From assembly GCA_900548305.1 (NCBI GenBank), contig URJZ01000016.1, forward strand, positions 1 to 30,790: 30,790 bases of DNA. The letters run 5' to 3'. The position numbers were made by a program, and so were the translations under genes. Positions 7,694 through 16,405 of this stretch are shown one piece after another; within the stretch, counting starts at the first letter, position 1; each line of letters starts with the position of its first letter. The notes under the pieces were generated by a model. That model had not been told where the DNA came from. It did not search any database and saw only the letters and a list, made by a program, of their open reading frames with translations. Source of the DNA: an uncultured Oscillospiraceae bacterium (GTDB lineage Bacteria; Bacillota; Clostridia; Oscillospirales; Acutalibacteraceae).

Positions 7694-9877
7694 CTATGAA
7701 CGTTTGATGCTGATAATACCTTCGATATTGGACAACTTTGAAATGACTGCATTCAAATGATCCAAACCTTGGATGGTGATGGTCGCATAAATAACATCTG
7801 TGCCGTCTTTCAATTCTCTGGAATTTAAAGAGTGAACACTGATACGTAAATTATATAGCTGCTGGGTGATATTCATTAACACACCCGGTATATGATTAGC
7901 AACTATTTCAAGAGTTGTTTTAAATTCTTCTTTTACTTGATTTGCCCATTGTACTTCAATCCAACGTTCCGGTTCAGGACTGCCTGCAATATCTTTGGGA
8001 ACATTGCTGCAGGAACGTTTGTGAACAGATACGCCAAAACCGCGTGTAACAAAGCCAATAATATCATCACCCGGCAATGGGTTACAGCAGCGAGAAAGTT
8101 TTGTCAAACAATCTCCTCCCATACCTTTTACCAAAATGCCGTTGGAAGCTTTATTCGGTTTTGCTTCTATGGTTTTAGAAGGTTCTAGCTTTTGCACCAC
8201 TTCGGCAAACTTTTTCTGTTTTACATATTCTTCCTTAATTCGGTGGATAATTTTCCATAATTGAATACCGCCGTAACCGATCGCTGCATAAATATCTTCC
8301 AAATTCGCACAGTTCTGGCGTTTTACATATGGATTAATCAGGTCATAAAGCTCATCCTGTGGCACAATGATACCATTGCGTTTGAGTTCACGTTCCAGTT
8401 CTTCTTTGCCTTCTTCAATATTTTCTTCTCTGCGTTCTTTTTTAAACCATTGACGAATTTTATTTCTTGCTTCGCTGGTACGTACAATTTTCAGCCAATC
8501 ACGGCTTGGTCCATGAGAACCTTCTTTTGCGGTAATAACTTCTACAATCTCGCCTGTTTTAATCTTATAATCAATCGGTACAATACGCTTATCTACTTTT
8601 GCACCAATCATACGGTTACCTACCGCACTGTGGATGGCATACGCAAAATCAATGACAGTAGAACCAGCAGGTAAACTAATCACTTCACCTCTTGGAGTAA
8701 AGACAAACACTGAATCAGACGATAAGTCTGTTTTGATGGTACGTATCAAATCTGTAGCGTCGCCTTCTGTTTGATTATCCAAAATTTTGCGTACCCAGGC
8801 CAAATGTTCCTCTAAAGAATCTTCCGACGTAACGCCCACTTTGTATTTCCAGTGGGCAGCAATACCATATTCCGCTGTATAATGCATATCCCAGGTACGA
8901 ATTTGTACCTCAAACGGAATTCCTTCCGAACCGATTACGGTTGTGTGCAAAGACTGATATAAATTTGGTTTCGGCGTAGAAATATAATCTTTAAAACGGT
9001 TTGGAATGGGATGAAATAAATCATGGATAATTCCCAAAGCATTGTAACAATCAATAACAGTATCAACAATCACTCTAACTGCATATATATCATAAATTTG
9101 GTCAATAGATTTGCCTTGTACAAACATTTTATGATAAATTCCATTAATACTTTTTACTCTTCCGTCTAAATGTACTTTGGGAATAACAGGCAACATTTTT
9201 TCCAATATCTGCGCTTTGATTTTTTTTATAAAATCAGAACGTTGATCTTTATGTAGCGCCAAAGCATGTTCAATTTCTTGATAGCCCATAGGGTCCAAAT
9301 AGCGTAAAGATAAATCTTCCAATTCTTCTTTTACCGCGCGAATACCCAAACGGTCTGCAATGGGAGCATAAACTTCCATGTTTTCCAACGCTTTATCACG
9401 CTGTTTTTGTGGAGTCATATACTCAATGGTCCGCATATTATGCAAGCGGTCTGCAAGTTTAATAATAATAACTCTGATATCCTCCGACATGGCTATGAGC
9501 ATTTTCCGAATATTTTCTGCTTGTTGCTCTTCACGGGAGGAAAAAGGCACTTTGCCCAGTTTGGTAACACCGTTGATTAAATTGGCAATTTCTTTGCCAA
9601 ACATTTTTGTAATTTCTTCTAAAGTAATATCCGTATCTTCTACCACATCATGAAGTAACCCTGCAACCACGCAAGGGGTATCCATACCCAGTTCCACCAA
9701 AATGCAAGCTGCGGCAACAGGATGCGTAATATACGGTTCACCTGATTTTCTTTTTTGTTCTTTATGTGCTTCTGACGCAACCTGATAAGCACGTTCTATT
9801 TGCTCTAAATCAAAAGAACGGCCACTAGCTTTGATCAAATCTAATAAATCGTCATAAGTTTTTAATGGATATGCCAT
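7694..9877 (-). CDS. relA: Bifunctional (p)ppGpp synthetase/hydrolase, RelA/SpoT (Rel)
   Basis: 727 aa, the usual length of long Rel enzymes. The HD hydrolase domain is intact (H52, then LLHDVVEDT with H76 and D77). The synthetase domain has GKSIDQIYDIYAVRV and RFKDYISTPKPNLYQSLHTTV, followed by EVQIRT and AEYGIAAHWKYK. Then come TGS (about residues 386-447), the Cys-rich segment LTKLSRCCNPLPGDDIIGFVTRGFGVSVHKRSC and a C-terminal ACT domain (EEFKTTLEIVANHIPGVL onward). Both activities are therefore expected: alarmone synthesis from ATP plus GTP/GDP on starvation, and hydrolysis. The ATG is five bases after recJ, with AAAGGACGG overlapping the recJ end. Confidence 0.96.
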   Translation of the reverse strand: MAYPLKTYDDLLDLIKASGRSFDLEQIERAYQVASEAHKEQKRKSGEPYITHPVAAACILVELGMDTPCVVAGLLHDVVEDTDITLEEITKMFGKEIANLINGVTKLGKVPFSSREEQQAENIRKMLIAMSEDIRVIIIKLADRLHNMRTIEYMTPQKQRDKALENMEVYAPIADRLGIRAVKEELEDLSLRYLDPMGYQEIEHALALHKDQRSDFIKKIKAQILEKMLPVIPKVHLDGRVKSINGIYHKMFVQGKSIDQIYDIYAVRVIVDTVIDCYNALGIIHDLFHPIPNRFKDYISTPKPNLYQSLHTTVIGSEGIPFEVQIRTWDMHYTAEYGIAAHWKYKVGVTSEDSLEEHLAWVRKILDNQTEGDATDLIRTIKTDLSSDSVFVFTPRGEVISLPAGSTVIDFAYAIHSAVGNRMIGAKVDKRIVPIDYKIKTGEIVEVITAKEGSHGPSRDWLKIVRTSEARNKIRQWFKKERREENIEEGKEELERELKRNGIIVPQDELYDLINPYVKRQNCANLEDIYAAIGYGGIQLWKIIHRIKEEYVKQKKFAEVVQKLEPSKTIEAKPNKASNGILVKGMGGDCLTKLSRCCNPLPGDDIIGFVTRGFGVSVHKRSCSNVPKDIAGSPEPERWIEVQWANQVKEEFKTTLEIVANHIPGVLMNITQQLYNLRISVHSLNSRELKDGTDVIYATITIQGLDHLNAVISKLSNIEGIISIKRS

Positions 9878-9882
9878 AGTAT

Positions 9883-11946
9883 TTAACCGTCCTTTCTCAA
9901 AGATTCTAATTGATGCAGAATAGGAGAAGAAAATAAATCCACTTTACCTGCAACAGGCTTTAACGTAATTCTGCAAATATCTCCGTCTTCCGCTTTCTCA
10001 ATCAAATTTTGGTCTTTTAAAACATCCAATGCCACTAACAATTTGGATAATGTCACATTTGGAATTTGTAAATGTTCCAACAATAACAAAATATGATGCT
10101 GCCAACCGTTGCTGCTTCTTAAAAAACGGTAAAGAGCCGCAAACTCATCACGATTTGGAGTCATATGGAAAAACTCTTCACTTGTTAAATATTCACCGCG
10201 TTTTACCTTTTCATACATACGGTACTCTAAAAGTGTCTGCTCCTCATTTACCTGTGACAATTTCATATCTTTCACAAATACAGACAGATTCTCTGTATTG
10301 CGGTATTCATTCACTTCCAACGTAACTGCTAAGTCCACCAAATCTCCTACTTGATAGGGAAAATCCTGCAATGCAGTACGAAATTTCAGGCACTGAACAG
10401 TAGAATGGTTTCTTTCCAGGCGCAAGCGTAAATGATTGCCTCCTCCGATAGGTATAATTTCTTTCAGTTCCATGCCGTAAAGACCAAACACGGGAGACGG
10501 ATTATCTGTTCCAAATGGCTCCAAATACGTAATCTGTTTTGGCATATCAATCGTCAATGCGGCAGGATTCAGTTTACAGTCCAGATGTATGGTTTGAGGA
10601 GGCATATCCGTTGGCAGAGAAGCGGCAAATTCATTGATTTGTTTGCGGAACTCCGCGATATGCTCTGTTGGCATACTCAATCCGGCAGCCATAGGGTGTC
10701 CGCCGTATTTTGTAAGCAAAGGAGCACAATGACAAATGGCATCAAACAAGGAGAATCCTTCCACACTTCTGCCGGAAGCTTTGGCTTCATTCCCTGAATA
10801 GGAGATTACAATACTTGGCTTACCAAACATCTCCGTAATGCGAGAAGACACAATTCCGATTACGCCGTGGTGCCAATCTTCCCCTTCTACCACAATTACA
10901 CGTTCATACATACGCTCAGGCTCATCATGTAACTGCTGCAAAGCCTTTTCTGTAATTTCTGTTTCAATTTGTTTCCTAATATCGTTGTCATGACAAATTT
11001 CCTGTGCAAGGCGTTGCGCCTCTTCCATATCTTCCGATAAAAGCAAACGAACCGCTCTGTCTGAATCACCTATTCTGCCCGTTGCATTAATACGCGGTAC
11101 GATGGTAAACGCTACATTGGTAGAAGAAAGTTCTTTACCACTCATACTTGCCTGCTCCAACAACGCACAAATTCCGGGGCGGTCACTGTGTGACAACAAC
11201 GGCAAACCCGCTTGTACAAGCGCGCGGTTTTCTCCCGTTAGTGATACAATATCACCTATCGTGCCGATTGCAACAAAATCCGCATAATTATCCAACAGCG
11301 TTGTCATATCCGTCATTTCGCCTTCCAGTGCAGTAATCAGTTTAAAAGCAACGCCTACGCCCGATAAATCTTTAAAAGGATAGGTACAGTCCACACGATG
11401 CGGGTCTATCACAGCCACAGCTTTGGGTAATATATCTCTTGGTCGGTGATGGTCGGTGATAACAACATCAATTCCCAATTGCGCAGCATAATCAACTTCA
11501 TCAATAGATGCAATACCGTTATCTACTGTAACAATTAATTGCACTCCCTGTTCATGTAGTTGGTTCAACGCCTCTAAGTTTAATCCATATCCCTCTTGTT
11601 CTCTTAGTGGAATATAAAACATTACATTGGCACCGCAAGATTCCAAGTAAGAATATAGCATAGCAGTAGAAGTAACACCATCTGCATCATAATCTCCATA
11701 CACGCAGATGGTTTCAAAATCTTCAATCGCTCTTTGAATACGAGCTACTGCACAATCCATATCTTTCATCAAAAAAGGGTCTGCAAATGATTTTGATACA
11801 TCAAATAATGCATCAATATCATCTTTTGTATGAAAACCGCGTATCTCCAACATCATAGCCAAAAACGAAGGATATTGCATTTCTTCCGCAATTCTAGCTG
11901 CCCTTGCTTTGTTCAACGGAGATACACTCCATTTTTTGATATTCAT
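9883..11946 (-). CDS. recJ: Single-stranded-DNA-specific exonuclease RecJ
   Basis: 687 aa from the start used here. DHH phosphoesterase motifs are present in order: ICVYGDYDADGVTSTAM, IVTVDNGIAS, VVITDHHRP and VAIGTIGDIV, followed by the DHHA1 region with SYSGNEAKASGRSV and GGHPMAAGLS, then an OB-fold region. RecJ degrades ssDNA 5' to 3' in recombination and base-excision repair. An upstream ATG at 11985 lies within the probable promoter; the ATG at 11946 follows AAGGAAGG by ten bases and gives MNIKKWSV, so it is preferred. First gene of recJ-relA-MBL-hemZ. Confidence 0.94.
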   Translation of the reverse strand: MNIKKWSVSPLNKARAARIAEEMQYPSFLAMMLEIRGFHTKDDIDALFDVSKSFADPFLMKDMDCAVARIQRAIEDFETICVYGDYDADGVTSTAMLYSYLESCGANVMFYIPLREQEGYGLNLEALNQLHEQGVQLIVTVDNGIASIDEVDYAAQLGIDVVITDHHRPRDILPKAVAVIDPHRVDCTYPFKDLSGVGVAFKLITALEGEMTDMTTLLDNYADFVAIGTIGDIVSLTGENRALVQAGLPLLSHSDRPGICALLEQASMSGKELSSTNVAFTIVPRINATGRIGDSDRAVRLLLSEDMEEAQRLAQEICHDNDIRKQIETEITEKALQQLHDEPERMYERVIVVEGEDWHHGVIGIVSSRITEMFGKPSIVISYSGNEAKASGRSVEGFSLFDAICHCAPLLTKYGGHPMAAGLSMPTEHIAEFRKQINEFAASLPTDMPPQTIHLDCKLNPAALTIDMPKQITYLEPFGTDNPSPVFGLYGMELKEIIPIGGGNHLRLRLERNHSTVQCLKFRTALQDFPYQVGDLVDLAVTLEVNEYRNTENLSVFVKDMKLSQVNEEQTLLEYRMYEKVKRGEYLTSEEFFHMTPNRDEFAALYRFLRSSNGWQHHILLLLEHLQIPNVTLSKLLVALDVLKDQNLIEKAEDGDICRITLKPVAGKVDLFSSPILHQLESLRKDG

Positions 11947-11975
11947 ACTGCCTACACCTTCCTTATTCTTGTTTA

Positions 11976-12004
11976 ATTGTAACATTTTCCGACACTTTAT
12001 TCAA
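11976..12004 (-). promoter_or_regulatory. Sigma-A promoter for the recJ-relA-MBL-hemZ operon
   Basis: Minus-strand TTGAAT (12004-11999), 17 bases, TACAAT (11981-11976), with TGT directly before the -10. The inferred transcript start is about 23 bases before the recJ ATG, which also argues against the upstream ATG. Confidence 0.65.
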
Positions 12005-12103
12005 TCTATTTTCACATTCGTTCCACTAAAAGTAGAAGATTTTCTTATTTTCAAGATATTTCTTCTATTTCAAAGATAAGTGGAAAATCTTGTAAAATAA
12101 AAC

Positions 12104-12153
12104 AAGAAAGAAGCGATATCGTTGCAGGAAACAACGATATCGCTTTCTTTCTT
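12104..12153 (-). terminator. Terminator after the exonuclease gene
   Basis: A long hairpin: AAGCGATATCGTTG (12111-12124) pairs perfectly with 12132-12145 around a seven-base loop, and the stem extends through the flanking AAGAAAG/CTTTCTT with one bulge. On the minus strand it is followed by TTTCTTGTTTTATTTT. It separates typA-exonuclease from recJ. Confidence 0.85.
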
Positions 12154-12160
12154 ATATTAT

Positions 12161-13075
12161 TTAGCCTTCTGCACTTTTAAAACGTTTTACTTGTGCAGTT
12201 AGCTCTGGTACTTTTTCAGTTTTCTCTTTTGTTTCTTCTTCCTTCTGAGGAAGAATACATTTTTTTACCACCATGCCGTCATATTTTAATTTAAACTGCA
12301 CTCTGCCGATAAAACGATTATCGCAATGTTTGCAGCGAAAATTTGCACGGTAGCTTTTATTTTTCAGCTGCCATTCACCTTCGCGAGATGCTCTACGACC
12401 GCAGGCATCACAATAAAACATCATATCAGAGCGTTTAATCAGGGGATTGGTCAAATCACAAATAATCATAGTTTTAAATGTAATTTTTTCATAAAAGGCA
12501 TCTGTTCTTGCATCTTGGATAAAAGGAACCAGTGCTTCTTTTTGATACAGTTTCTGCAAACATCGCAAAGACAACATACTGTCATCCATTGCCCGGTGGT
12601 GTGCAATATCCTCTTCATTAATTCCCAGTAGCTGTGCTGAGGTGGACAGCCCCATTTGTTTGGTGGTGTCATAATGAAGCATTTTTTCGCAGTAACTTTG
12701 TAAATCAACATATTGTTTGAGGAAAGGAATACGTTCACTGCCGCAAAAATAACGGCTGTTTTCAATGAGAGCCAAAATATCAGACGTACCCCATGTCATA
12801 AGGACAGCGTCACCCATCCATTTACGAAAACGACTCATAACCTGCATAAATTGCAAACCGTTGGCCAGTTCTTCGTTTGTAATATTTGTCAGTGTTCTAA
12901 TTTTCCCACTGATTTTTTTACCTACTTGGGGACGAACCAAAGCGTCAAAGGTATCCAGCACATGCAAGTTTCCATCTACCTTTACTGCGCCAAATTCTAT
13001 AATTTCATTCATAAAGCCTTTTAAACGCCGGCTATACGTCCCATTCCATTCCAAATCCAATATTACAAAGTTCAT
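12161..13075 (-). CDS. DnaQ-like 3'-5' exonuclease (KapD-like) with C-terminal zinc ribbon
   Basis: 304 aa. The N-terminal domain has the DEDDh exonuclease residues: D7 and E9 in FVILDLEWNG, D99 in WGTSDILAL, and H160/D165 in HHRAMDDS. It resembles Bacillus KapD, an inhibitor of the KinA sporulation pathway, but the family also includes RNases. After residue 200 there is a treble-cleft or zinc-ribbon segment, YCDACGRRAS and RCKHCDNRF (C222, C225, C248, C251), followed by a charged Lys/Glu-rich tail. GGAG lies six bases before the ATG. It follows typA by 12 bases and is ended by a strong terminator. Nucleic-acid substrate unknown. Confidence 0.82.
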   Translation of the reverse strand: MNFVILDLEWNGTYSRRLKGFMNEIIEFGAVKVDGNLHVLDTFDALVRPQVGKKISGKIRTLTNITNEELANGLQFMQVMSRFRKWMGDAVLMTWGTSDILALIENSRYFCGSERIPFLKQYVDLQSYCEKMLHYDTTKQMGLSTSAQLLGINEEDIAHHRAMDDSMLSLRCLQKLYQKEALVPFIQDARTDAFYEKITFKTMIICDLTNPLIKRSDMMFYCDACGRRASREGEWQLKNKSYRANFRCKHCDNRFIGRVQFKLKYDGMVVKKCILPQKEEETKEKTEKVPELTAQVKRFKSAEG

Positions 13076-13087
13076 TCAATACTCCGA

Positions 13088-14905
13088 TTATTTTTTGCTA
13101 GATTTTTTCATACGAAGTTCTTTCGATAATATCCGTTTTCTCATACGAATATTTTCAGGGGTTACTTCTACCAGCTCATCATCTTTGATGAATTCTAAAC
13201 ATTGCTCAAGACTTAAGTTGCTGTGAGGCGTTAATTTCAACGCGTCATCAGAACCGGCAGCTCTTGTATTGGTCATTTGTTTTTTCTTACATACGTTAAC
13301 GGTAATATCATCCGATTTTGGGCTAACGCCTACAATCATGCCTTCATACACTTCAACACCGGGACCAATAAACAAGCGTCCGCGATCCTGCGCATTGTAC
13401 AATCCGTAAGCAGTTGCTTCTCCTGTTTCATGTGCGACCAAAGAGCCTTGTGCACGCTGTGGAATCTCTCCGCGAAAAGGTTCGTATGAATCGAATACAT
13501 GATTCATAATACCATTACCATTGGTATCGGTCAAGAACTCTTGACGATAACCCATCAATCCGCGGGCAGGAATTTTAAATTCCATATGGGTTGTTCCCGT
13601 ATCTCTGGTTCCCATATTAATCAGTTCCGCTTTACGTCCGCCCAATTTTTCCATAACGGCTCCAACATAACTTTCCGGCACTTCAATCATCAAATGCTCA
13701 ATCGGCTCATATTTCTGACCGTCAATCTCTTTATAAATAACACTTGGGCTGGATACTTGGAATTCAAACAATTCCCTACGCATATTTTCAATCAAAATAG
13801 AAAGATGCAATTCACCACGTCCAGATACTTTAAAAGTATCCGCAGAATCTGTTTCTTCTACACGCATGGCAACGTTGGTTTCTACTTCTTTAAGCAGTCT
13901 GTCACGAATATTACGGGAAGTAACGTACTTACCCTCTCTACCTGCAAACGGGCTGTTATTTACCATAAACATCATAGTAACGGTAGGTTCGTCAATTTTT
14001 ACAAACGGTAATGGCTCTACGCAATCAACCGCACAGGCTGTTTCTCCGATATTTAAATCAGTAATACCTGCAACTGCAATAATATCTCCTAATTTTGCTG
14101 TTTCTGCTTCAACTTTTTTCAAACCTTGATATTGGAACAATTTTGTAATTCTTGCATTTTTGGTACTGCCGTCTCTGCTGCAAACTACTACAGGCATACC
14201 TACTTTTACTTCACCGCGTTCTACACGTCCCACACCAATTCTTCCAACAAATTGGTCATAGTCAATGTTAGAAAACAAAATTTGTGTTCCACCATTCATA
14301 TCTCCCTGCGGAGCCGGAATCTCTTTTACAATGGTTTCAAACAATGGTTCCATGGTATCGTTTGGTTCCATCGGATCATACATTGCATAACCGTCACGTC
14401 CGGAAGCATATACAACAGGGAATTCCAATTGGTCTTCATCTGCTCCCAATTCGATAAATAAGTCTAAAATCTCATCTACCACTTCAGCAGGTCTTGCGCC
14501 GGGACGATCAATCTTATTCACAACAACAATTGGCTTTTTGCCCAAACCAATCGCCTTTTTTAATACAAAGCGAGTCTGAGGCATACAACCTTCAAAAGAG
14601 TCTACGAGCAAAATAACACCGTCAACCATCATTAAAATACGTTCTACTTCACCGCCGAAATCAGCATGGCCCGGGGTGTCTATAATATTAATTTTTGTAT
14701 CTTTATACATAACTGCTGTATTCTTTGCCAAAATGGTGATACCGCGCTCGCGTTCAATATCATCAGAATCCATAACACGGTCTTCCACTGCTTCATTGGT
14801 ACGGAAGATACCGCTTTGACGCAATAACTGGTCAACCAATGTGGTTTTACCGTGGTCAACGTGAGCAATAATGGCAACATTTCTTAAATCTGTTCTTACA
14901 TCCAT
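13088..14905 (-). CDS. typA: Translational GTPase TypA/BipA
   Basis: 605 aa, the standard TypA length. GTPase motifs: IIAHVDHGKTT (P-loop), RGITILAKN (switch I), DTPGHADFGGEVER (G3) and VVNKIDRPGARP (NKxD). Elongation-factor domains II, III and V follow, then the TypA-specific C-terminus with TAYGLYNAQDRGRLFIGPG and VCKKKQMTNTRAAGSD. TypA acts on the ribosome under stress and in 50S assembly. A longer reading from 14950 adds 15 non-family residues; the ATG at 14905 has AGAGG seven bases before it. No clear sigma-A promoter was found just upstream. Confidence 0.96.
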   Translation of the reverse strand: MDVRTDLRNVAIIAHVDHGKTTLVDQLLRQSGIFRTNEAVEDRVMDSDDIERERGITILAKNTAVMYKDTKINIIDTPGHADFGGEVERILMMVDGVILLVDSFEGCMPQTRFVLKKAIGLGKKPIVVVNKIDRPGARPAEVVDEILDLFIELGADEDQLEFPVVYASGRDGYAMYDPMEPNDTMEPLFETIVKEIPAPQGDMNGGTQILFSNIDYDQFVGRIGVGRVERGEVKVGMPVVVCSRDGSTKNARITKLFQYQGLKKVEAETAKLGDIIAVAGITDLNIGETACAVDCVEPLPFVKIDEPTVTMMFMVNNSPFAGREGKYVTSRNIRDRLLKEVETNVAMRVEETDSADTFKVSGRGELHLSILIENMRRELFEFQVSSPSVIYKEIDGQKYEPIEHLMIEVPESYVGAVMEKLGGRKAELINMGTRDTGTTHMEFKIPARGLMGYRQEFLTDTNGNGIMNHVFDSYEPFRGEIPQRAQGSLVAHETGEATAYGLYNAQDRGRLFIGPGVEVYEGMIVGVSPKSDDITVNVCKKKQMTNTRAAGSDDALKLTPHSNLSLEQCLEFIKDDELVEVTPENIRMRKRILSKELRMKKSSKK

Positions 14906-14994
14906 GTAAATACCTCTTTTAACTTGATAACATACAAATATCTCTGTCAATCTATACTAAAGTATCAAATTGACTTTATTTTTCTTTCATTCAA

Positions 14995-15029
14995 CAAAAA
15001 AGCGCCGGCATGCTTACCGACGCTTTTTT
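14995..15029 (-). terminator. Terminator after tRNA-Gly
   Basis: On the minus strand AAGCGTCGG pairs with CCGGCGCTT (one G-U), loop of about eight bases, followed by TTTTT. It lies eight bases beyond the tRNA 3' end and before typA. The flanking A and T runs make it nearly symmetrical. Confidence 0.85.
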
Positions 15030-15036
15030 ATCATAC

Positions 15037-15112
15037 TGGAGCGGATGACGAGGCTCGAACTCGCTACCTCCACCTTGGCAAGGTGGCGCTCTACCAGATG
15101 AGCTACATCCGC
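15037..15112 (-). tRNA. tRNA-Gly (anticodon GCC)
   Basis: 76-base tRNA on the minus strand. Acceptor stem GCGGATG/CATCCGC, D-arm with AGCTCATCTGGTAGAGC, anticodon stem CCACC/GGTGG around TTGCCAA (GCC anticodon, reads GGC/GGU), T-arm with GTTCGAGCC, and an encoded T-CCA end. No variable-arm extension. It has its own promoter and terminator, so it is a single-gene unit. Confidence 0.97.
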
Positions 15113-15132
15113 AATTCCTCACTGCGATGACT

Positions 15133-15161
15133 ATTATATTACAGCTTTTCAAAAATGTCAA
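15133..15161 (-). promoter_or_regulatory. Consensus sigma-A promoter of tRNA-Gly
   Basis: Minus-strand TTGACA (15161-15156), exactly 17 bases, TATAAT (15138-15133), both hexamers perfect. The tRNA begins about 20 bases after the -10. Confidence 0.9.
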
Positions 15162-15258
15162 CTACTTTTTCTATATTTTTTAGAATTCTTTTTTATTTGA
15201 TTTCTCATGCATTTTACAATATGATAGAAAGAATAACAATTTGCATATCACTTTAAAA

Positions 15259-15287
15259 TTGCTTTGCTATTTTGAATGTGATATAAT
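15259..15287 (+). promoter_or_regulatory. Sigma-A promoter for the dnaD-like/dnaC-like pair
   Basis: TTGCTT (15259-15264), 17 bases, TATAAT (15282-15287), with TGA just before the -10 (extended -10). It lies 18 bases before the ATG at 15305. The interval 15162-15258 between the two divergent promoters is AT-rich with nothing else recognisable. Confidence 0.7.
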
Positions 15288-15304
15288 TTTGACGAGGTGT
15301 TTCG

Positions 15305-16393
15305 ATGAAATTTTCAATTAATTTAGGGGCATGGAATTCCGTTTTTGCAATTCCTACACAAGTGGTGGATCAACATTTAAAATTAGCAGGCGGTGTTCAT
15401 TTAAAAGTATTGTTATGGCTATTGCGCCATGCAGGTAACGAAATCGATATTACAGATATATCAAATACACTTGGTATTGGAACTGCCGATATTAAAGATG
15501 CCATCCAATATTGGGCCGCAGCCGGTCTGATTACAGATTTTTCCTGCGATTGTGAGCAAGTTACGCTTACACCTGTTATGGCCGAATCAGGACCATCTGA
15601 GAGTACTACACCGGAAACATCTGTCTCCACACAGACAGACAATTCAGAAGAGGCACCCCATTCCGAAATCATCGAACATACAGTTACTGTGCATCCCTTG
15701 ACACAAATGGAGGACGAAAAAACAACAGAAAAACCGATAAAAACTCCGTCACGCATGAAAAAACCAGACGGAGTTTACATTGCACAGCGCATTGCGCAAT
15801 GTGCGGAAGTCGGCTTTTTAATGCAGGAGGCACAGCAAATTTTAGGACGGGCTATTTCTCCTGCTTTGTCTTCCACTTTGCTTATGATTCATGACGACTA
15901 CGGTCTGCCTGTTGAAGTAATTATTATGCTTTTGATGTATGTCAAAAGTATTCATAAAGACAATACCAGCTATATTGAAGCGGTTGCAAAAAACTGGGCT
16001 GTAGAAGAAATAAATACCCATGAAAAAGCAGATGAAAAATTAAATCAATTATCACTCATTGCAAAATCTTGGCGTTGTATCGAACAAGTACTAGGTATTA
16101 GTCATCGCTCTCCAAGCGCAAAAGAAGAGCAATATACCTACCGTTGGATGCATGAATGGAAATTTACGCCTGACATGATACGCGAGGCTTACGAACGCTG
16201 TGTAAACGCTACAGGAAAACTAAGCCTGCATTATATGAACAAAATTTTAGAACGCTGGCATAAAGCAGGTATTACCACGCCAAAACAAGCTGCATTAGAA
16301 GCTAGCCAAAAGGCCGCAAAAGAATATGAAAAACATGAACCTACCTATGATTTGGAAGAATATGAAAAAATAAATCTAAATGAGTTTATGTAA
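15305..16393 (+). CDS. DnaD-domain replication initiation protein
   Basis: 362 aa. N-terminal winged-helix-like domain (residues about 1-78, KLAGGVHLKVLLWLLRHAGNEIDITDISNTLGI), a low-complexity Ser/Thr/Glu linker (about 80-150), then DnaD/DnaB_2-type helical domains. The last of these ends with the characteristic YMNKILERWHKAGI (YxxxIxxxW) motif. DnaD proteins help load the replicative helicase at the origin and at restart. It is followed 12 bases later by the DnaC/DnaI-like loader, which supports a primosome role. GAGGTG precedes the ATG. Such pairs also occur in prophages, but no phage genes are nearby. Confidence 0.85.
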   Translation: MKFSINLGAWNSVFAIPTQVVDQHLKLAGGVHLKVLLWLLRHAGNEIDITDISNTLGIGTADIKDAIQYWAAAGLITDFSCDCEQVTLTPVMAESGPSESTTPETSVSTQTDNSEEAPHSEIIEHTVTVHPLTQMEDEKTTEKPIKTPSRMKKPDGVYIAQRIAQCAEVGFLMQEAQQILGRAISPALSSTLLMIHDDYGLPVEVIIMLLMYVKSIHKDNTSYIEAVAKNWAVEEINTHEKADEKLNQLSLIAKSWRCIEQVLGISHRSPSAKEEQYTYRWMHEWKFTPDMIREAYERCVNATGKLSLHYMNKILERWHKAGITTPKQAALEASQKAAKEYEKHEPTYDLEEYEKINLNEFM

Positions 16394-16405
16394 GGAGGGA
16401 TTCTA

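Noticed and set aside
13499..14011. Long plus-strand open frame of 170 codons opposite typA
   Set aside because: It lies wholly antisense to a well-conserved GTPase gene and its composition is that of a shadow frame with no recognisable domain.
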